Assembly (NCBI GenBank): GCA_917880885.1 | Contig: OU862922.1 | Span: 2,046,001 to 2,110,000, forward strand | Direction: 5' to 3' | From: Limnephilus marmoratus | Taxonomy: Eukaryota > Arthropoda > Insecta > Trichoptera > Limnephilidae | DNA: 64,000 nt | Part shown: positions 21,241 through 31,584 of the stretch, in pieces | Layout: each line of letters opens with the position of its first letter | Numbering within the stretch: the stretch's first letter is position 1 | Position numbers and translations under genes: made by a program | Notes under the pieces: model-generated | Told to the model about the DNA's origin: nothing | Database searches by the model: none | What the model saw: the letters and a program-made list of their open reading frames with translations, nothing else

Positions 21241-21719
21241 ATTGCGCAGGCTGGAATTTTGAAGAATAACAAACATTCCTGGGTTGGAGGGGACCCACCA
21301 CTTTCCCAACGGCGTTATAAGGAAACATATGGTTTCCTCCTTCACCGCACACGTCAAGACTCTACTTTTTTTGAACGAAGCTACATTTATTTGAACGACT
21401 CTAGACCCTCCAATGTCCATGCATACGGGGTTAGTAAGCAGTATGCAAGTTATTACGTTAACATTATACAAAAGATAAATAGAAGTAGCAGCCCGTGGAA
21501 TAGTTCTTCTGAAATAGGTAACATCAAAAAGAGATAATAGTGTAAGTAAAAGAAAAAAATAAATAAATATAACGGCTACGACCAGTCGAAGAAATCTTCT
21601 GTAAATAAAATAAGTAATGAGGAAAAAACAGTTATATGATTATTTAATTATGTAAGTAATTACTATAATAGCGGAAAGAAAATAAAATATATAAAAAGAA
21701 AAGCCAGAGAAAATATATA

Positions 21720-22070
21720 AATATAGTCCCATTGAGAATGCGTATAGCTATCGGCCCAACCGCAGACGATGCTCGAAGTCCGCGTCCTTTAGTCGGTTCC
21801 CCGATTTTGCCTCGAAGAAATGTACTTGGGAGAGAAGGGGAAGTTTTTGAAGACCTTTAGGAAAAGATGAGCGTCGGGTTACCGGAGGGGGGACGGAAGG
21901 ACATCGAGACCGCACGGTTACGCCTCAGGCCAACGCACGTCGGTGGGGGAGGCGCGGGTGGATCGCGGGAAGACCGCTCCGGTGTGTGTTCGCCTGGCAA
22001 TGTGCATGGACAGGGTCTATCCCACCCACGTACAGTTCCGTTGCGCCACTAAAGAATGGAAAACAAAACT
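21720..22070 (+). other. GC-rich block with a 61-codon frame
   Basis: Composition differs sharply from the neighbours (for example GGTGGGGGAGGCGCGGGTGG). The frame 21867-22052 has no recognisable motif. It could be part of an unrecognised element, an rDNA-like or transferred fragment, or an exon. I cannot assign it. Confidence 0.25.
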
Positions 22071-22269
22071 AATAAAGAAAAATAGAAAATAATAAGAGCA
22101 TTTATACACGTGAAACATAATTACAAAATCAGTACAGAGTGATAATGTATCAAGCGATTGTGTCATCACTACCATCGCTCACCAAGATAGAACATGACCT
22201 GTCAAGGTAAAAACATAAATCATTGTTAGCAGAGACCAGAGAAGAAAAAAAAATAGTCAAACGTAATCA

Positions 22270-22440
22270 GTGATTTATAGGTTACATAAATTCCTGGGTT
22301 ACGAATAACTTGACAATATTTGAAAATCTCCTACTACAACCACAATAAGCGAAAAGGGTTGCTTGTGTCGTGACGGAGGACTTAGCCAGCCGAAGAATCA
22401 TACACGCGATGCCTGGGTGCGATCCAAACGCGATTCCTAC
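22270..22440 (-). mobile_element. SINE-like repeat family D
   Basis: It matches 38045-38215: CCTGGGTTACGAATAACTTG, TTGAAAATCTCCT, ACGGAGGACTTAGCCAGCCG and CCTGGGTGCGATCCAAACGCG. In the other copy, the minus strand reads GTGGCTCAGTTGGC, a good box A, and then GGGTTTGGGTCCCATCC, resembling a box B. Its right edge abuts SINE A. Confidence 0.5.
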
Positions 22441-22690
22441 TCAGGCAGCACTTTCCAGAGTGGAAGATACTCTCAGTATTAGCCTGATAAAATAATTGAA
22501 ATGTTGCTTGAAATTGCTTTAGCCAGTTTAGTGACTAGGTCTAAATAGCCAGGCACTTCCCCTCCCTCTTCTCTCCCGTCTCATTCATCTCCCCACTACT
22601 TTCAGCTCACGACATACCCCAATTGGTGTTGCCATGGTCTCACTCACAGATGAGTGGCAGCAGTTGGGATTCGTATGCAGTATTCTCATT
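22440..22690 (+). mobile_element. SINE family A, headless copy
   Basis: Starts inside the body at CAGCACTTTCCAGAGTGG (other copies GGCACGTTTCAGAGTGG) and continues with GGCACTTCCC, CATACCCCAATTGG and CATGGTCTCACT to the GATTCGTATGCAGTATTC end. The tRNA-like head is absent. Confidence 0.65.
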
Positions 22691-22699
22691 CAATAGAAA

Positions 22700-24120
22700 T
22701 ATTTCATATTCAGAATTAGGTATATAGAGAGAGTCAGAGGAAGAAGAAAAATCAATGATGAAGAAAAAACTCATTAAGTGGTTTCGGGCGATTCTTCGGC
22801 CAGATCCAAGTGTACACAATATAGACAGTATGTATTCTTTCAAACTTTTTATTTATTTATATAAATATATAACACGAGTTTAGCTTGCGTAATGGGGTTG
22901 CAAAACTTAGCACTCTGCTTAGAAAGAGAGAATCTTTTATGACTAGGAAGATGGAAGAATTCTCGGGAGGCCTTCACCTAACAATAGATCGACCGATAAA
23001 AAGCGTCCAGCGGTTAAAGGTGAAAATAAAGATTTAATTTTATGACGGAGTTTGGAATAGATCAATTAATAGATTAAGACCTTATCCATATGTTTATAAG
23101 TCAATAATGAAGACCTATGAAGAAAGAATTTAAATTTTTGTGTTTATATTCTTTATATTGTTATAGTGTTATTTCCCTTTTCATCACAGTCTTTTAACAG
23201 TAACCCAGACCCTTTATTAAAGTTCACAAGGGTTATCATTAAATATTTGGGTATGCCTAACGGCTCCACAATATGTCTTTCCAGGAATCTGTGAGTTATT
23301 GGCACTACAGTTAAATTGGAGTCTCTTCATTCTCTTTGCATTTTCTTCATCTATTGGTGTTTTCCACCCCCAACAGTTGCATATGTCTCCTGAGGTTTCA
23401 ATGTCCAGTTAGTAGTCTTACCAGCTCCCTCAATGAGTGCACTGTCCATATTGATTGTTGTCGCCTGTCTCGTCTAGGGTCGCTGCATTTATGAGTGCAT
23501 TGGATTGCGAAAAGACATATGTTTTATATGTTCTACACGAATGATATAGGAGCTACATATTATTTGCTTTTACAAGTGCAGATCCGTTGGATTGTTTTTG
23601 GCTGCTGTGGTTTGCAGGATAAAGATTGCTGTAATATTAGACAACATCAAAATTCTACATTTTATATGAATGCCGCGAAAGTGTCCCAACTTCCTGGAAC
23701 CTATATGACTACGGCATCCTCATGAAATGAAAAATATTAAGCAAAAATTTCCTATGAATATTTCGCGTTATTCCACTTTGTAGGTTGTTTGGATTGCGGA
23801 TAATTTAGACATTTTAACAACGATGAAATTAGAAATGATTCCGTCGTAAAACGTGCCACAGTAAAGTGAGTAACGCGTGTTAATAGATAAGTCGTGGAGG
23901 GCACATAAACATTATACATATAATAAAAGCGGAATAATCAATAAATATAATGAAGTGTAGCGGAGGACGGAGCATCTGATCACTTGCCGCTATATTTTCG
24001 GAGGATGAAAAAATAAATGCGCCATAAACGGGTGTATACTTAAGATTTTCAAATCCCAGAGGACTTAAGATACTTCAATTAAATTTATTCTCAATTTTTA
24101 AGAAATTTACTAACTAATCA
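22700..24120. other. Unassigned spacer
   Basis: Frames up to 76 codons have no recognisable motif. The stretch at about 23180-23730 is less AT-rich and could hold a decayed coding sequence on either strand, but translation in all frames gave nothing that I recognise. Confidence 0.3.
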
Positions 24121-24124
24121 TCAC

Positions 24125-24790
24125 GCCGTTTTCCCGCAGGGGTAGGCAGAGAGGACGGCCCGCCAAACAACTCGGTCTTGGCACCCACTCTTTGCCTCAC
24201 TCACATTTATACATCGTATCATACATACTCTTCTTTTATTCTAACTTTTGACATAGCCCGACTCAAGTATCTGATTCACTTGATTGTGCCATGTCTTCCT
24301 CGGGCGTCCCTTACTTCTCCTACCATTCACATTTGCGTCATATATTCTTCTTACAATACTTTCTTCGTCCATTCGCTCTGCGTGCTCAAACCATCTGAGG
24401 GTCCCTTTCTTAATCTTACTCATTATGCTTACATCAGCCTTACATTATTTGCGGATATCCATATTTCTCACACGATCATACATGGTTTTACCACATATAC
24501 GCTTCAGGGATCTCATTTCAAGAGCATTCAGTTTACTTTCATCCTTCCTCTGGCAGTAGATCTTCCATAGTGTTAGAAGTCAGCATCACCAGCATACAAC
24601 AGGCAACATACTTTCAGACTACTCAATTTCGCGCCCAATCCCATCTCTTTAAATTCTTGCATACAATTATTATCCATGTATAGATTGAATAACCATGGTG
24701 ACATTACGCAGCCTTGCTTAACACCTTTTGTGATGTCAAAACTAATATTTGCTTCGAATCGGTTAACATATATAATGAACATCAACAAAT
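24125..24790 (-). pseudogene. LINE reverse-transcriptase relic (RTE-like)
   Basis: The minus strand 24788-24573 reads TKGVKQGCVMSPWLFNLYMD then LLYAGDADF, the RT motifs usually written VKQGC-hSPhLFNhY and YADD; the catalytic motif is mutated to YAGD. Downstream, 24423-24241 reads GTLRWFEHAERMDEESIVRR and NGRRSKGRPRKTWHNQV, the typical end of an RTE- or craniofacial-type non-LTR polymerase. The two parts are in different frames with a deletion between. The 130- and 91-codon plus frames here are antisense shadows. A related shorter relic lies at 26440-26810. Confidence 0.8.
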
Positions 24791-24799
24791 TAATGTGCT

Positions 24800-26430
24800 T
24801 TTGATATAGACATTGATTCTTTTCCTACCGTTGGCCTTGAGTCGAATTAAAATAAATTTGTTAATTACTTTAAAAACAAAAGCGTACACTGCTTAAAAAC
24901 AACTTTAAAATATAACATTTTATGGCTAAGCTTTTATCTGTGACGGTTTCCCTTGAATAACTTTTTCTTTTTAGTTCCAATAAAATAATTCACAAATAAA
25001 ATGAAAACCACTTTTTGCGATAAAATCGACTGTTTCTAGATTCTGTTTGCCAAGCGATGTATATGCCCATTACTTGCATTAGTGGTGATATAATAAGGCA
25101 CACTAATAATAAAATATAAAACAAAAATGAAAATGTTTCACCCTTTTGTTAAACGCATTTTCTTCCAACCTTGGCTAATACCAATCAAATACGGATGTGA
25201 GCTATTTAATTAGATTGAATTTTAAATTACAGAGTAGGTATACGCCATTAAAGAATTCGATTTTTCAAGATTTTAGAGAGAACTTTGGCAATAATTAATA
25301 ATTTGTAATTTATTATTAAAAAAATAATCTTTCCAAACCTACTATGTTCATGTAATGAAATATGTACTAATGTTCATAATTAAATTGAATAATGATTTGC
25401 ATAGCGCTGTTTTTGTGAAGAATCACCTCAAGGGCGTTGAAATCACCTCAAGGCTGAAAGCATAAAATATTTTATTTTAGCATTATATTTTTTCTAACGA
25501 TTTGATGGTCATCAAATCTTTTGGAGTTAGAATAATCCCAACTAAAGACTTTCGCAATCGGACGCTTTTGACTTATTTTGAATTAAAAGTTAAATTGCTT
25601 AGTAAAAATGAGGGAAGCTTTTAAATCTCTTAATTTCTTTTTACATTTGAGTATTTTAAATATCTCTTTTTTTGGATTCTTGGTACGGTGTTTTTTGACT
25701 GTGCGTACCGAAGTTCTTTATTAACTCAACCGTTTGGCATTTCATTTATCTGTACAATCGTTCGTGTGTTCCGATTCCGGTTGCCGTGTTTGATACTATA
25801 CCTTTTTTATCCCGCCAGAGTTCGCAGGAGCGTGGATTCCACCATGAGCTGTAAAATCAGAATAATCAATATTATGGTACCTACTCACCAGAAAAGCGTT
25901 TGAAAAAAGAATAATCATTAACATAGTGACGTTTCTTTGAACAAATTGAAATAAAAAAAATATATATTTAAGTACCCACTTACAAATCTCACGATTTCAA
26001 TGGAAATTTCGATATTGATTAATTAATTAAGAGAAAATGAACTTAAACATACTTTTTTTGGATGCGAGGTCTACTGTTCACAGAAGTACTAGTTAAGGTG
26101 TTTGTAACGCACTGGGTTCCAATTCTGGCTCATCTCCGTTGGCTGTGCTTCGCAGCACATTATCAAATGAGCTCTGTGGTGCAATATTTCACACCAGATC
26201 GGTATTTAAAACAGGGAGAAAAAAGAGGTTCGCTCTCCCCCAGTCTGGCCTCAATAAGTATTCCAATAGATATAAATCTTATTGTATTTAACCTTAGGTG
26301 GCAAAACTGCGGAGGACGCAGGCAAATGGTGTGTTTAAATTGGTAACAAAATAGTTGTAGAAGAACAGGTTATGTCGAGGAAGATACTCGCTTTTTCTTT
26401 AAAAAAAAACATTGAAATTTATAAAAATTA
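24800..26430. other. AT-rich spacer with short decayed pieces
   Basis: Around 25385-25455 the block AGCGCTGTTTTTGTGAAG, then AATCACCTCAAGGGCG (with CACCTCAAGG repeated), matches the LINE-tail hairpin at 34405-34490. Frames of 71 and 94 codons at 25688 and 26062 show no family resemblance. Confidence 0.35.
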
Positions 26431-26439
26431 GACTAACTA

Positions 26440-26810
26440 ACTAACTAAATAACCATCACGTCGTTTCCCCTCAGGGCTAGGCAGAGAGGACGGACCGGCA
26501 AACAACTCGGTCTTGGCACACACTCTCTGCCTCATTCGCATTCATACATCGTGCTATATCTTCCTCTATGACTTCTTCGACCATTCACATCTGCGTCATA
26601 TATTCTTCTTACATCTGAGAGTCTCCATCTTAATCTTGCTCATCACGCTTACATCTGCCTTGCATTTTTTGCGTATCTCCATATTTTTCACACGATCATA
26701 CATGGTTTTACCACACATACGCCTCAGGGATCTTATTTCAACAGCATTTAGTCTACTTTCATCCTTCCTCTGCCAGTTCCATGCCTCACCATCATAAATC
26801 AGGATAGGTA
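26440..26810 (-). pseudogene. LINE 3' relic related to 24125-24790
   Basis: It repeats the left part of that element: CATCACGTCGTTTCCC, GGCAGAGAGGACGG, AACAACTCGGTCTTGGCAC, ACACGATCATACATGGTTTT and TTCATCCTTCCTCTGCCAG, with about 100 bp deleted in the middle compared with the first copy. On the minus strand it is the 3' end of the RT ORF and its UTR. The 94-codon plus frame is antisense. Confidence 0.65.
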
Positions 26811-27169
26811 CCAGGACTTCATTGTGGACTGCTGGCTTCGCTTCTTTTGACAGTTTTTTATTAGCGCCAACGGCATTCAGTCCTCCATTAATGAAGTTAT
26901 ATATGCATTAACCCTTCTTTCAATATTTCTAGATTTAAAGTTATTCGGTAATTTAACAATTGGGAGTTACAGCATCGTGTAAGTAACATTACTTTTGTTA
27001 AAGTGGCTACTCAAATTGTATCAGTAATATTTTCGTTAAAAAAACTCTCATAATTTCGACATTAACGAAAAATTACACCATGAAACTTCACGAAAAAATA
27101 TATTAGGAAGGAAAGTATATAATATGGACACCATTGTGGAATCTAACCTAACCTAACCCAACTCTTTGA

Positions 27170-28135
27170 AGCCAGTGAGACTATGGCATCCCCAATAGGG
27201 TCCAGTGGTTGGGTGGCGGGGAGGGGAAGAAGGGATAGAGAAAAATGGGGAAGTACCTGCTTATTGAGATCTTGTCACTGCTATTTCAAGCAACGTTTCA
27301 ATTCTGAATGGTGGTCTTCATCAGGGCGATAATTAAAATATTTACCACTGTGGAATTCTCCGCAAGTATACAATGTTATATTATTTTACATTAGCTCAAG
27401 TCTCCGGCGTTGCTCATGTTGTACACAGAGTTTTTCGAAATCATGTCTAGAAAGTAATTTTCCTTTTATTTTGAAGAAGTCCAAAATTTCATCAAGAAGT
27501 ATCAAAATTCCGCTGAAACGAGCTTGAAAGAGGACTAGGGGTTGTTTTTCAAAATGTCATGTAAGTCATCTTCCTCATTAACGAAATATTGCATTAGTGG
27601 ATTTGTTTGCATTAGTGGATTTGTACATTAGTAGATTTGTTTAAAAAAACAAACTCATACCGGGACAGATGGATAGGTTACATATAATACATAGTGAAAT
27701 AACAGAAAATAATAAAATAAAATTTACGTGCATCCACCGGGATTTGAACCGTCGACCTCCAGATTCGAAGGTTTTTAACCACGTAAAGCCTCAAGTACGT
27801 TGAGCGAGTTTATAAGCAAGTTTACTATCTACTAAATTTAAAAGCGGGTGAATCGGCGAGTGAGATTATCATGATGACACACAAAACTGTCCACTCGTTC
27901 AGTAGCGAACGACCTAATTCTATCAGATATTTGACAGACGAAATCAGCTGTTTATTGGCCGCCATATTGAAAACATAAATAAACCAATCACAAATAAGCG
28001 AGTTAACAATCTGCTAGTTGGCAAGTAATACGATTACACTGAGCGAGTTTGCTAACAGATAGTGAATTTCCCAGATAGCTTGTAAACTCGCTCAATGTCA
28101 ACGAGGCTTAACCACGGTGGCCGTCAATTTCATAT
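27170..28135 (-). mobile_element. SINE family A split by later insertions
   Basis: The body (27170-27385: GCCAGTGAGACTATGGCATC, TTCAATTCTGAATGGTGG, ATTCTCCGCAAGTATA) and the minus-strand tRNA-like head (27735-27783 plus 28104-28135, with GGGATTTGAACCGTCG as box B in reverse) belong to one SINE. About 290 bp at 27385-27675 and the MITE at 27784-28103 are insertions. A short CCTAACCTAACC run precedes it at about 27147. Confidence 0.6.
27784..28103. mobile_element. MITE H, inserted in a SINE head
   Basis: Ends are inverted: TAAAGCCTC at the left with TTGAGCGAGTTTATAAGC, and GCTTGTAAACTCGCTCAA then GAGGCTTA at the right. ACCACG flanks it on both sides, a 6-bp target duplication (8 bp, TAACCACG, if the ends are drawn tighter). 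Internal sequence has no transposase. A second copy is at 56614-56752. Confidence 0.75.
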
Positions 28136-28244
28136 AAAGCTTTTTTTTAACTAATCCTCTTTCTGCATTCCATCTTAGTATTTAACCTTTCGCTTATTGC
28201 CTTGCAAAATGTTGGGCCAATAAAATATTATGGGCTTAAAGCTT

Positions 28245-28247
28245 GCA

Positions 28248-28279
<32 letters not shown>

Positions 28280-28282
28280 GCG
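28245..28282 (+). repeat. 7-bp microsatellite
   Basis: About four to five tandem AGTGCTC units in a row, ending in CGGCGC. The 61- and 91-codon frames across it are chance. Confidence 0.8.
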
Positions 28283-28854
28283 CTAAGATCAGATTGCCTA
28301 AGCCCGCGTTGCCCGGGCCCATATTGCCCTGTTGCCCGTTCTGCCCGATGCGCATTTCTTTTGCTTTTCCTTTACGCTTTTTTGTAGCACATTACTATTA
28401 TAAACTTGGAAATAACACCCTTATACTCGTACCTTCCTGTTCTTGGGTATATCGTTTATTGGACAGCGATTTTAACATAATATATTTTGTTTCTATTTTT
28501 GATTCTGACAATTGGTGAAATTCCATCACAATAACATAATAAAACAAATAAAAAACTTATTTCCACTTAATTTATTTGTGACCGTTACTGGTTTCAGTGT
28601 TCAACGGTTACAAATTTATTTGTGACCGTTGAGCACTGTTAACGTTAAAGTTACCGTTAAAGACATATTCAGACTGGTACAAATTTTTCTAAATCTTCAG
28701 TTTATATGCATAACATATGGAGGAGAGGGAATGGGTGGTCTACGAGGATTTCATCCATTTAATATGTTTTTTTTCATATTTATTGCTATGCGATCTTTAA
28801 CGATTAGATTTATAGTTATTTGGCTATTAGTTGTAGATATTATTATTGTAATAC

Positions 28855-29215
28855 TATCTGGTATCCGGCATGCGTTAGCAATATCATTCAAAGAAATAAA
28901 TTGATTCTCCCTGCTTGTCCTTTCCCTTCCCATGTTCCCTTCCACCTTCCCCGCCTTCCCACTCCCTCGTTTCTTCCCTCTCCGAGAACCTCATTTTCCC
29001 CCTGCCTTTCCTCCCTGCCGCTAAAATATATGAAATACACACATTTTCATTTATTCAAATTTCATAACACTAGAGCTTAACATTGTATACTGCCTATAGT
29101 ACTCAATAATGTAATTTTCTATTGGAGAAAGAATTTTTAAAATCGGTTTAGTGGTTTAAGCGTGAAAGCGTAACAAACAAACATACTCACTTTCGAATTT
29201 ATAATATTATTATGG
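28855..29215 (+). mobile_element. Interspersed repeat family E, near full length
   Basis: Starts CTGGTATCCGGCATGCGTT, then the AAAGAAATAAATTGATTCTC block and the pyrimidine tract, and keeps the right end ATCGGTTTAGTGGTTTAAGC, GTGAAAGCGTAACAAACAAA and AATTTATAATATTATTATGG. This shows the full layout: head, pyrimidine tract, and a tail ending in AT-rich sequence. Confidence 0.65.
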
Positions 29216-29219
29216 ATTA

Positions 29220-30205
29220 GTATGGATATATAATTACCCAGACAACATTAAAATAAGCTATAAGCCTGAGATAATTACGTCTACTGCTAATATGAAAATT
29301 ATACTGAAAGTCCATGTAAGAACCACTGACGAAATCTTCAACAATCTTAACATCACATCAATTGAACATCTTTATTCTAAAACTGTACTCTTTTTCATAA
29401 ATAAAAACACAAGAAATAATAACTAATACGCATATTAGAAACACTAGATCTCAGGGTCAAAAAATATATCCAACAACCAACAACTACAAAACATTTGGGC
29501 AAAAAAGTTCAAATACTCAGGTACAATAAAATACAATAAAATCCTACTATCACTCCAAAACCACAACAAGATTATAACATATACATCTCAAATAAAATGC
29601 TAAGTTCAAAATATACGAAGATCAGAAAAATAAAATATACCGACACCGAATACAGACTGAAACCGAAACGACTGAACTGTACTCAAAAATACAATCTAAT
29701 ATATTTTATAATCATTTCAGAAAAAACACTTTTTAATATGTTTACATTACTTCATATTATTGATATAATTAAATTTTAATATGTAATCAGCACGGGACAT
29801 TCCCGTGAAGATATCATTATCTCTACTTATTACAAAGAAAGAAAACATTTTTTATATTACTATACTAAAAAAGTTATCAAAGCAAACGAAGAAGTTCACA
29901 GTGGATCCAAATATGCCGCAAGGTCAGTGTAAGCGAAATAAACAAACATAAAAGATAGAAAAGAATAAAAATTGTTTGAAAATTTATAGGATAAAGAACG
30001 GTAGATTAGGGGTCTTATAAACATCCGTTTTTAATTCACCCCAAAGGCGCTTTCAAATGAACAAATTAAATACGACTCACAATTCACTAATTAAAATCAG
30101 AAAAATTTGTAAAATTTCTCTTAGTGGTGAAATATTTTTTATATTAGGTTTCTCGGGTTTAATTAATGGTCTGTTTTGACCAAACTTTTAGTAGATACGT
30201 TTTTA
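29220..30205 (+). other. A-rich DNA, possible decayed LINE 3' coding region
   Basis: On the plus strand about 29310-29400 reads TTDEIFNNLNITSIEHLYSK followed by TVLFFINKN, resembling the C-terminal region of LINE polymerases, and 29440-29580 is compatible with a similar origin but full of stops. The 60-codon frame at 29597-29779 may be its remnant. Evidence is weak. Confidence 0.25.
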
Positions 30206-30416
30206 GATTTTCACGGCCAAAAGTATTTTCGTTATTTGTTTTTGGGGTGTTATACCGTGTTGCGCTAGATCCTTCTTTTGCCAACGTTTCGGACGTGTTA
30301 TAGTGTCCATCATCACACATCTGCCCTATGATGGACAGTGACGCTGTCCGAGACGTTGGCTAAAGAAGGAGGTAGCGCAACACGGCATAACACTCCAAAA
30401 ACAAATAACGAAAATA
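30206..30416. mobile_element. Palindromic hammerhead-bearing element, copy 2
   Basis: Same arms as the element at 10181: TTTTCACGGCCAAAAG and GTTTTTGGGGTGTTATACCG on the left, AACACGGCATAACACTCC and AACAAATAACG on the right. The centre differs, with GTGTCCATCATCACACATC adding a partial hammerhead on the minus strand. Confidence 0.7.
30270..30368. ncRNA. Two decayed hammerhead-like motifs, opposed
   Basis: Plus strand (30321-30368): GCC, CTATGA in place of CTGATGA, stem II GGACAG with CTGTCC, GAGA in place of GAAA, then CGTTGGC. Minus strand (about 30315-30270): GTGATGA in place of CTGATGA, stem II GGAC with GTCC, intact GAAA and CGTTGGC. Each lacks at least one conserved core base, so neither is expected to cut well. 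Confidence 0.5.
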
Positions 30417-30578
30417 ACTTTTATTAGTTTAAAAAAATGTTATAAAATTTTTCCCATAATTTTGCAAAATTCTAAACTTGCTAAGGCGCCTGCCAATTTT
30501 CCAGCCAATAGTAAGTTTATTCAAATCAATTTTCGGAACTTTAAAGTTTTTTCTCCAATTCACTTCGCAGACTAAATA

Positions 30579-31332
30579 CAGGGTGGCGCAGATGGATTGG
30601 GTGGTTTTGAAGTGGACTGTGCGTCTAGAGTGGGGGAGCCAGGTGTTCGGCGGTCTTCGTGCTGTGGTGGGGGGGACGGGAAGTTTCAGTTGCAGACTGG
30701 CAGTCAGTCCCGATGGCTACGTGGTCCGTTGAGCATCGTGTTTTCGCAGTGGAAGAGTTTATACGCAATAACGAGTCAATTGTTACTGTGACGCTTGCCT
30801 TTCGCCGGCGTTTCAACATCCCACCTCGCGGTAGTGTTCCTAAGCGAGACACAATATTGAGTTGGGTGCATAATTTCCGCACTACTGGTTCATGTGCTCC
30901 AAAATGGACGTCTAGACCTCGAACAATAAGAACGCCTGAGAACGTGGAGCGTGTGAGACGCGATGTCATTAGGAGCCCACGTCGATCAACGAGACATCGT
31001 GCTCAAGCTCTTGGAATGTCACGTCGGAGCCTTCAAAGGATTCTTAACAAAGAACTGAAATTCTACCCCTATAAAATCATGGTGGTCCAGAAGATTCTCC
31101 CGATTTCAGAAGATTCTCCTAAATCTCCAGAAGATTCTCCCGACTCCAAGAATGCGTCGCTCGAGAAGGAGGGCATTTGATGGATGTAATTTTTAAAAAC
31201 TAACTTTACAAATTTTTTGTTAATAAACTTCCATTGTAACTACACGTTTTGCACTTTATTTCAATCCAATACCTTTAAAATTGACAGTTTGACAAGTATT
31301 TTAAAACCACCCGATCCATCTGCGCCACCCTG
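30579..31332 (+). mobile_element. Internally deleted Tc1/mariner-like transposon
   Basis: The left end CAGGGTGGCGCAGATGGATT (30579) and right end ATCCATCTGCGCCACCCTG (to 31332) are inverted repeats of about 30 bp with one or two differences, flanked on both sides by the TA target duplication (30577-30578 and 31333-31334). At 754 bp it is much shorter than an autonomous element. It keeps the start of the transposase and, out of frame, its last residues; the catalytic region is deleted. Confidence 0.85.
30713..31180 (+). CDS. Truncated transposase, DNA-binding part only
   Basis: This is the N-terminal DNA-binding part of a Tc1/mariner-like transposase of the kind carrying the insect DUF4817 helix-turn-helix. 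From Met at 30713 (chosen because MATWSVEHRVFAVEEFI starts the domain; an upstream ATG at 30659 is in frame), residues 1-60 form the first HTH with RDTILSWVHNFRTTGS, and about 75-120 a second with RSPRRSTRHRAQALGMSRRS then LQRILNKELKFYPYK. The DDE catalytic domain is missing. After about residue 127 the frame runs into three short CAGAAGATTCTCC-like repeats at the deletion junction and ends at 31180. The authentic C-terminus ECVAREGGHLMDVIFKN is at 31150-31203 in another frame. It might bind ends but cannot transpose. Confidence 0.75.
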   Translation: MATWSVEHRVFAVEEFIRNNESIVTVTLAFRRRFNIPPRGSVPKRDTILSWVHNFRTTGSCAPKWTSRPRTIRTPENVERVRRDVIRSPRRSTRHRAQALGMSRRSLQRILNKELKFYPYKIMVVQKILPISEDSPKSPEDSPDSKNASLEKEGI

Positions 31333-31584
31333 TACATAATAGCGTATTTCCACAGGTATTTTATTCAAGGAAAATATTAAGATAATGAAGGTATTTTAAT
31401 TTATTTTTCAAGTTAACGAATCTATTTTCTATAATAATTTAAAACATGCCTTTTTTTATTTTTCACCAAACGGTACATCCGTTTTTGTTCTTGAATATAG
31501 CGTTGTAGACATCACACGGGTCAACGTTGGTGACAGCCGTCTTACCTGCCAGTGGCGTTTTCTACGTCAAAATGACGTTGTAGC

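Noticed and set aside
24178..24570. 130-codon plus-strand frame
   Set aside because: Antisense to a recognisable LINE reverse-transcriptase relic on the minus strand.
30625..30969. 114-codon minus-strand frame
   Set aside because: Antisense to the transposase fragment, which has recognisable HTH domains on the plus strand.
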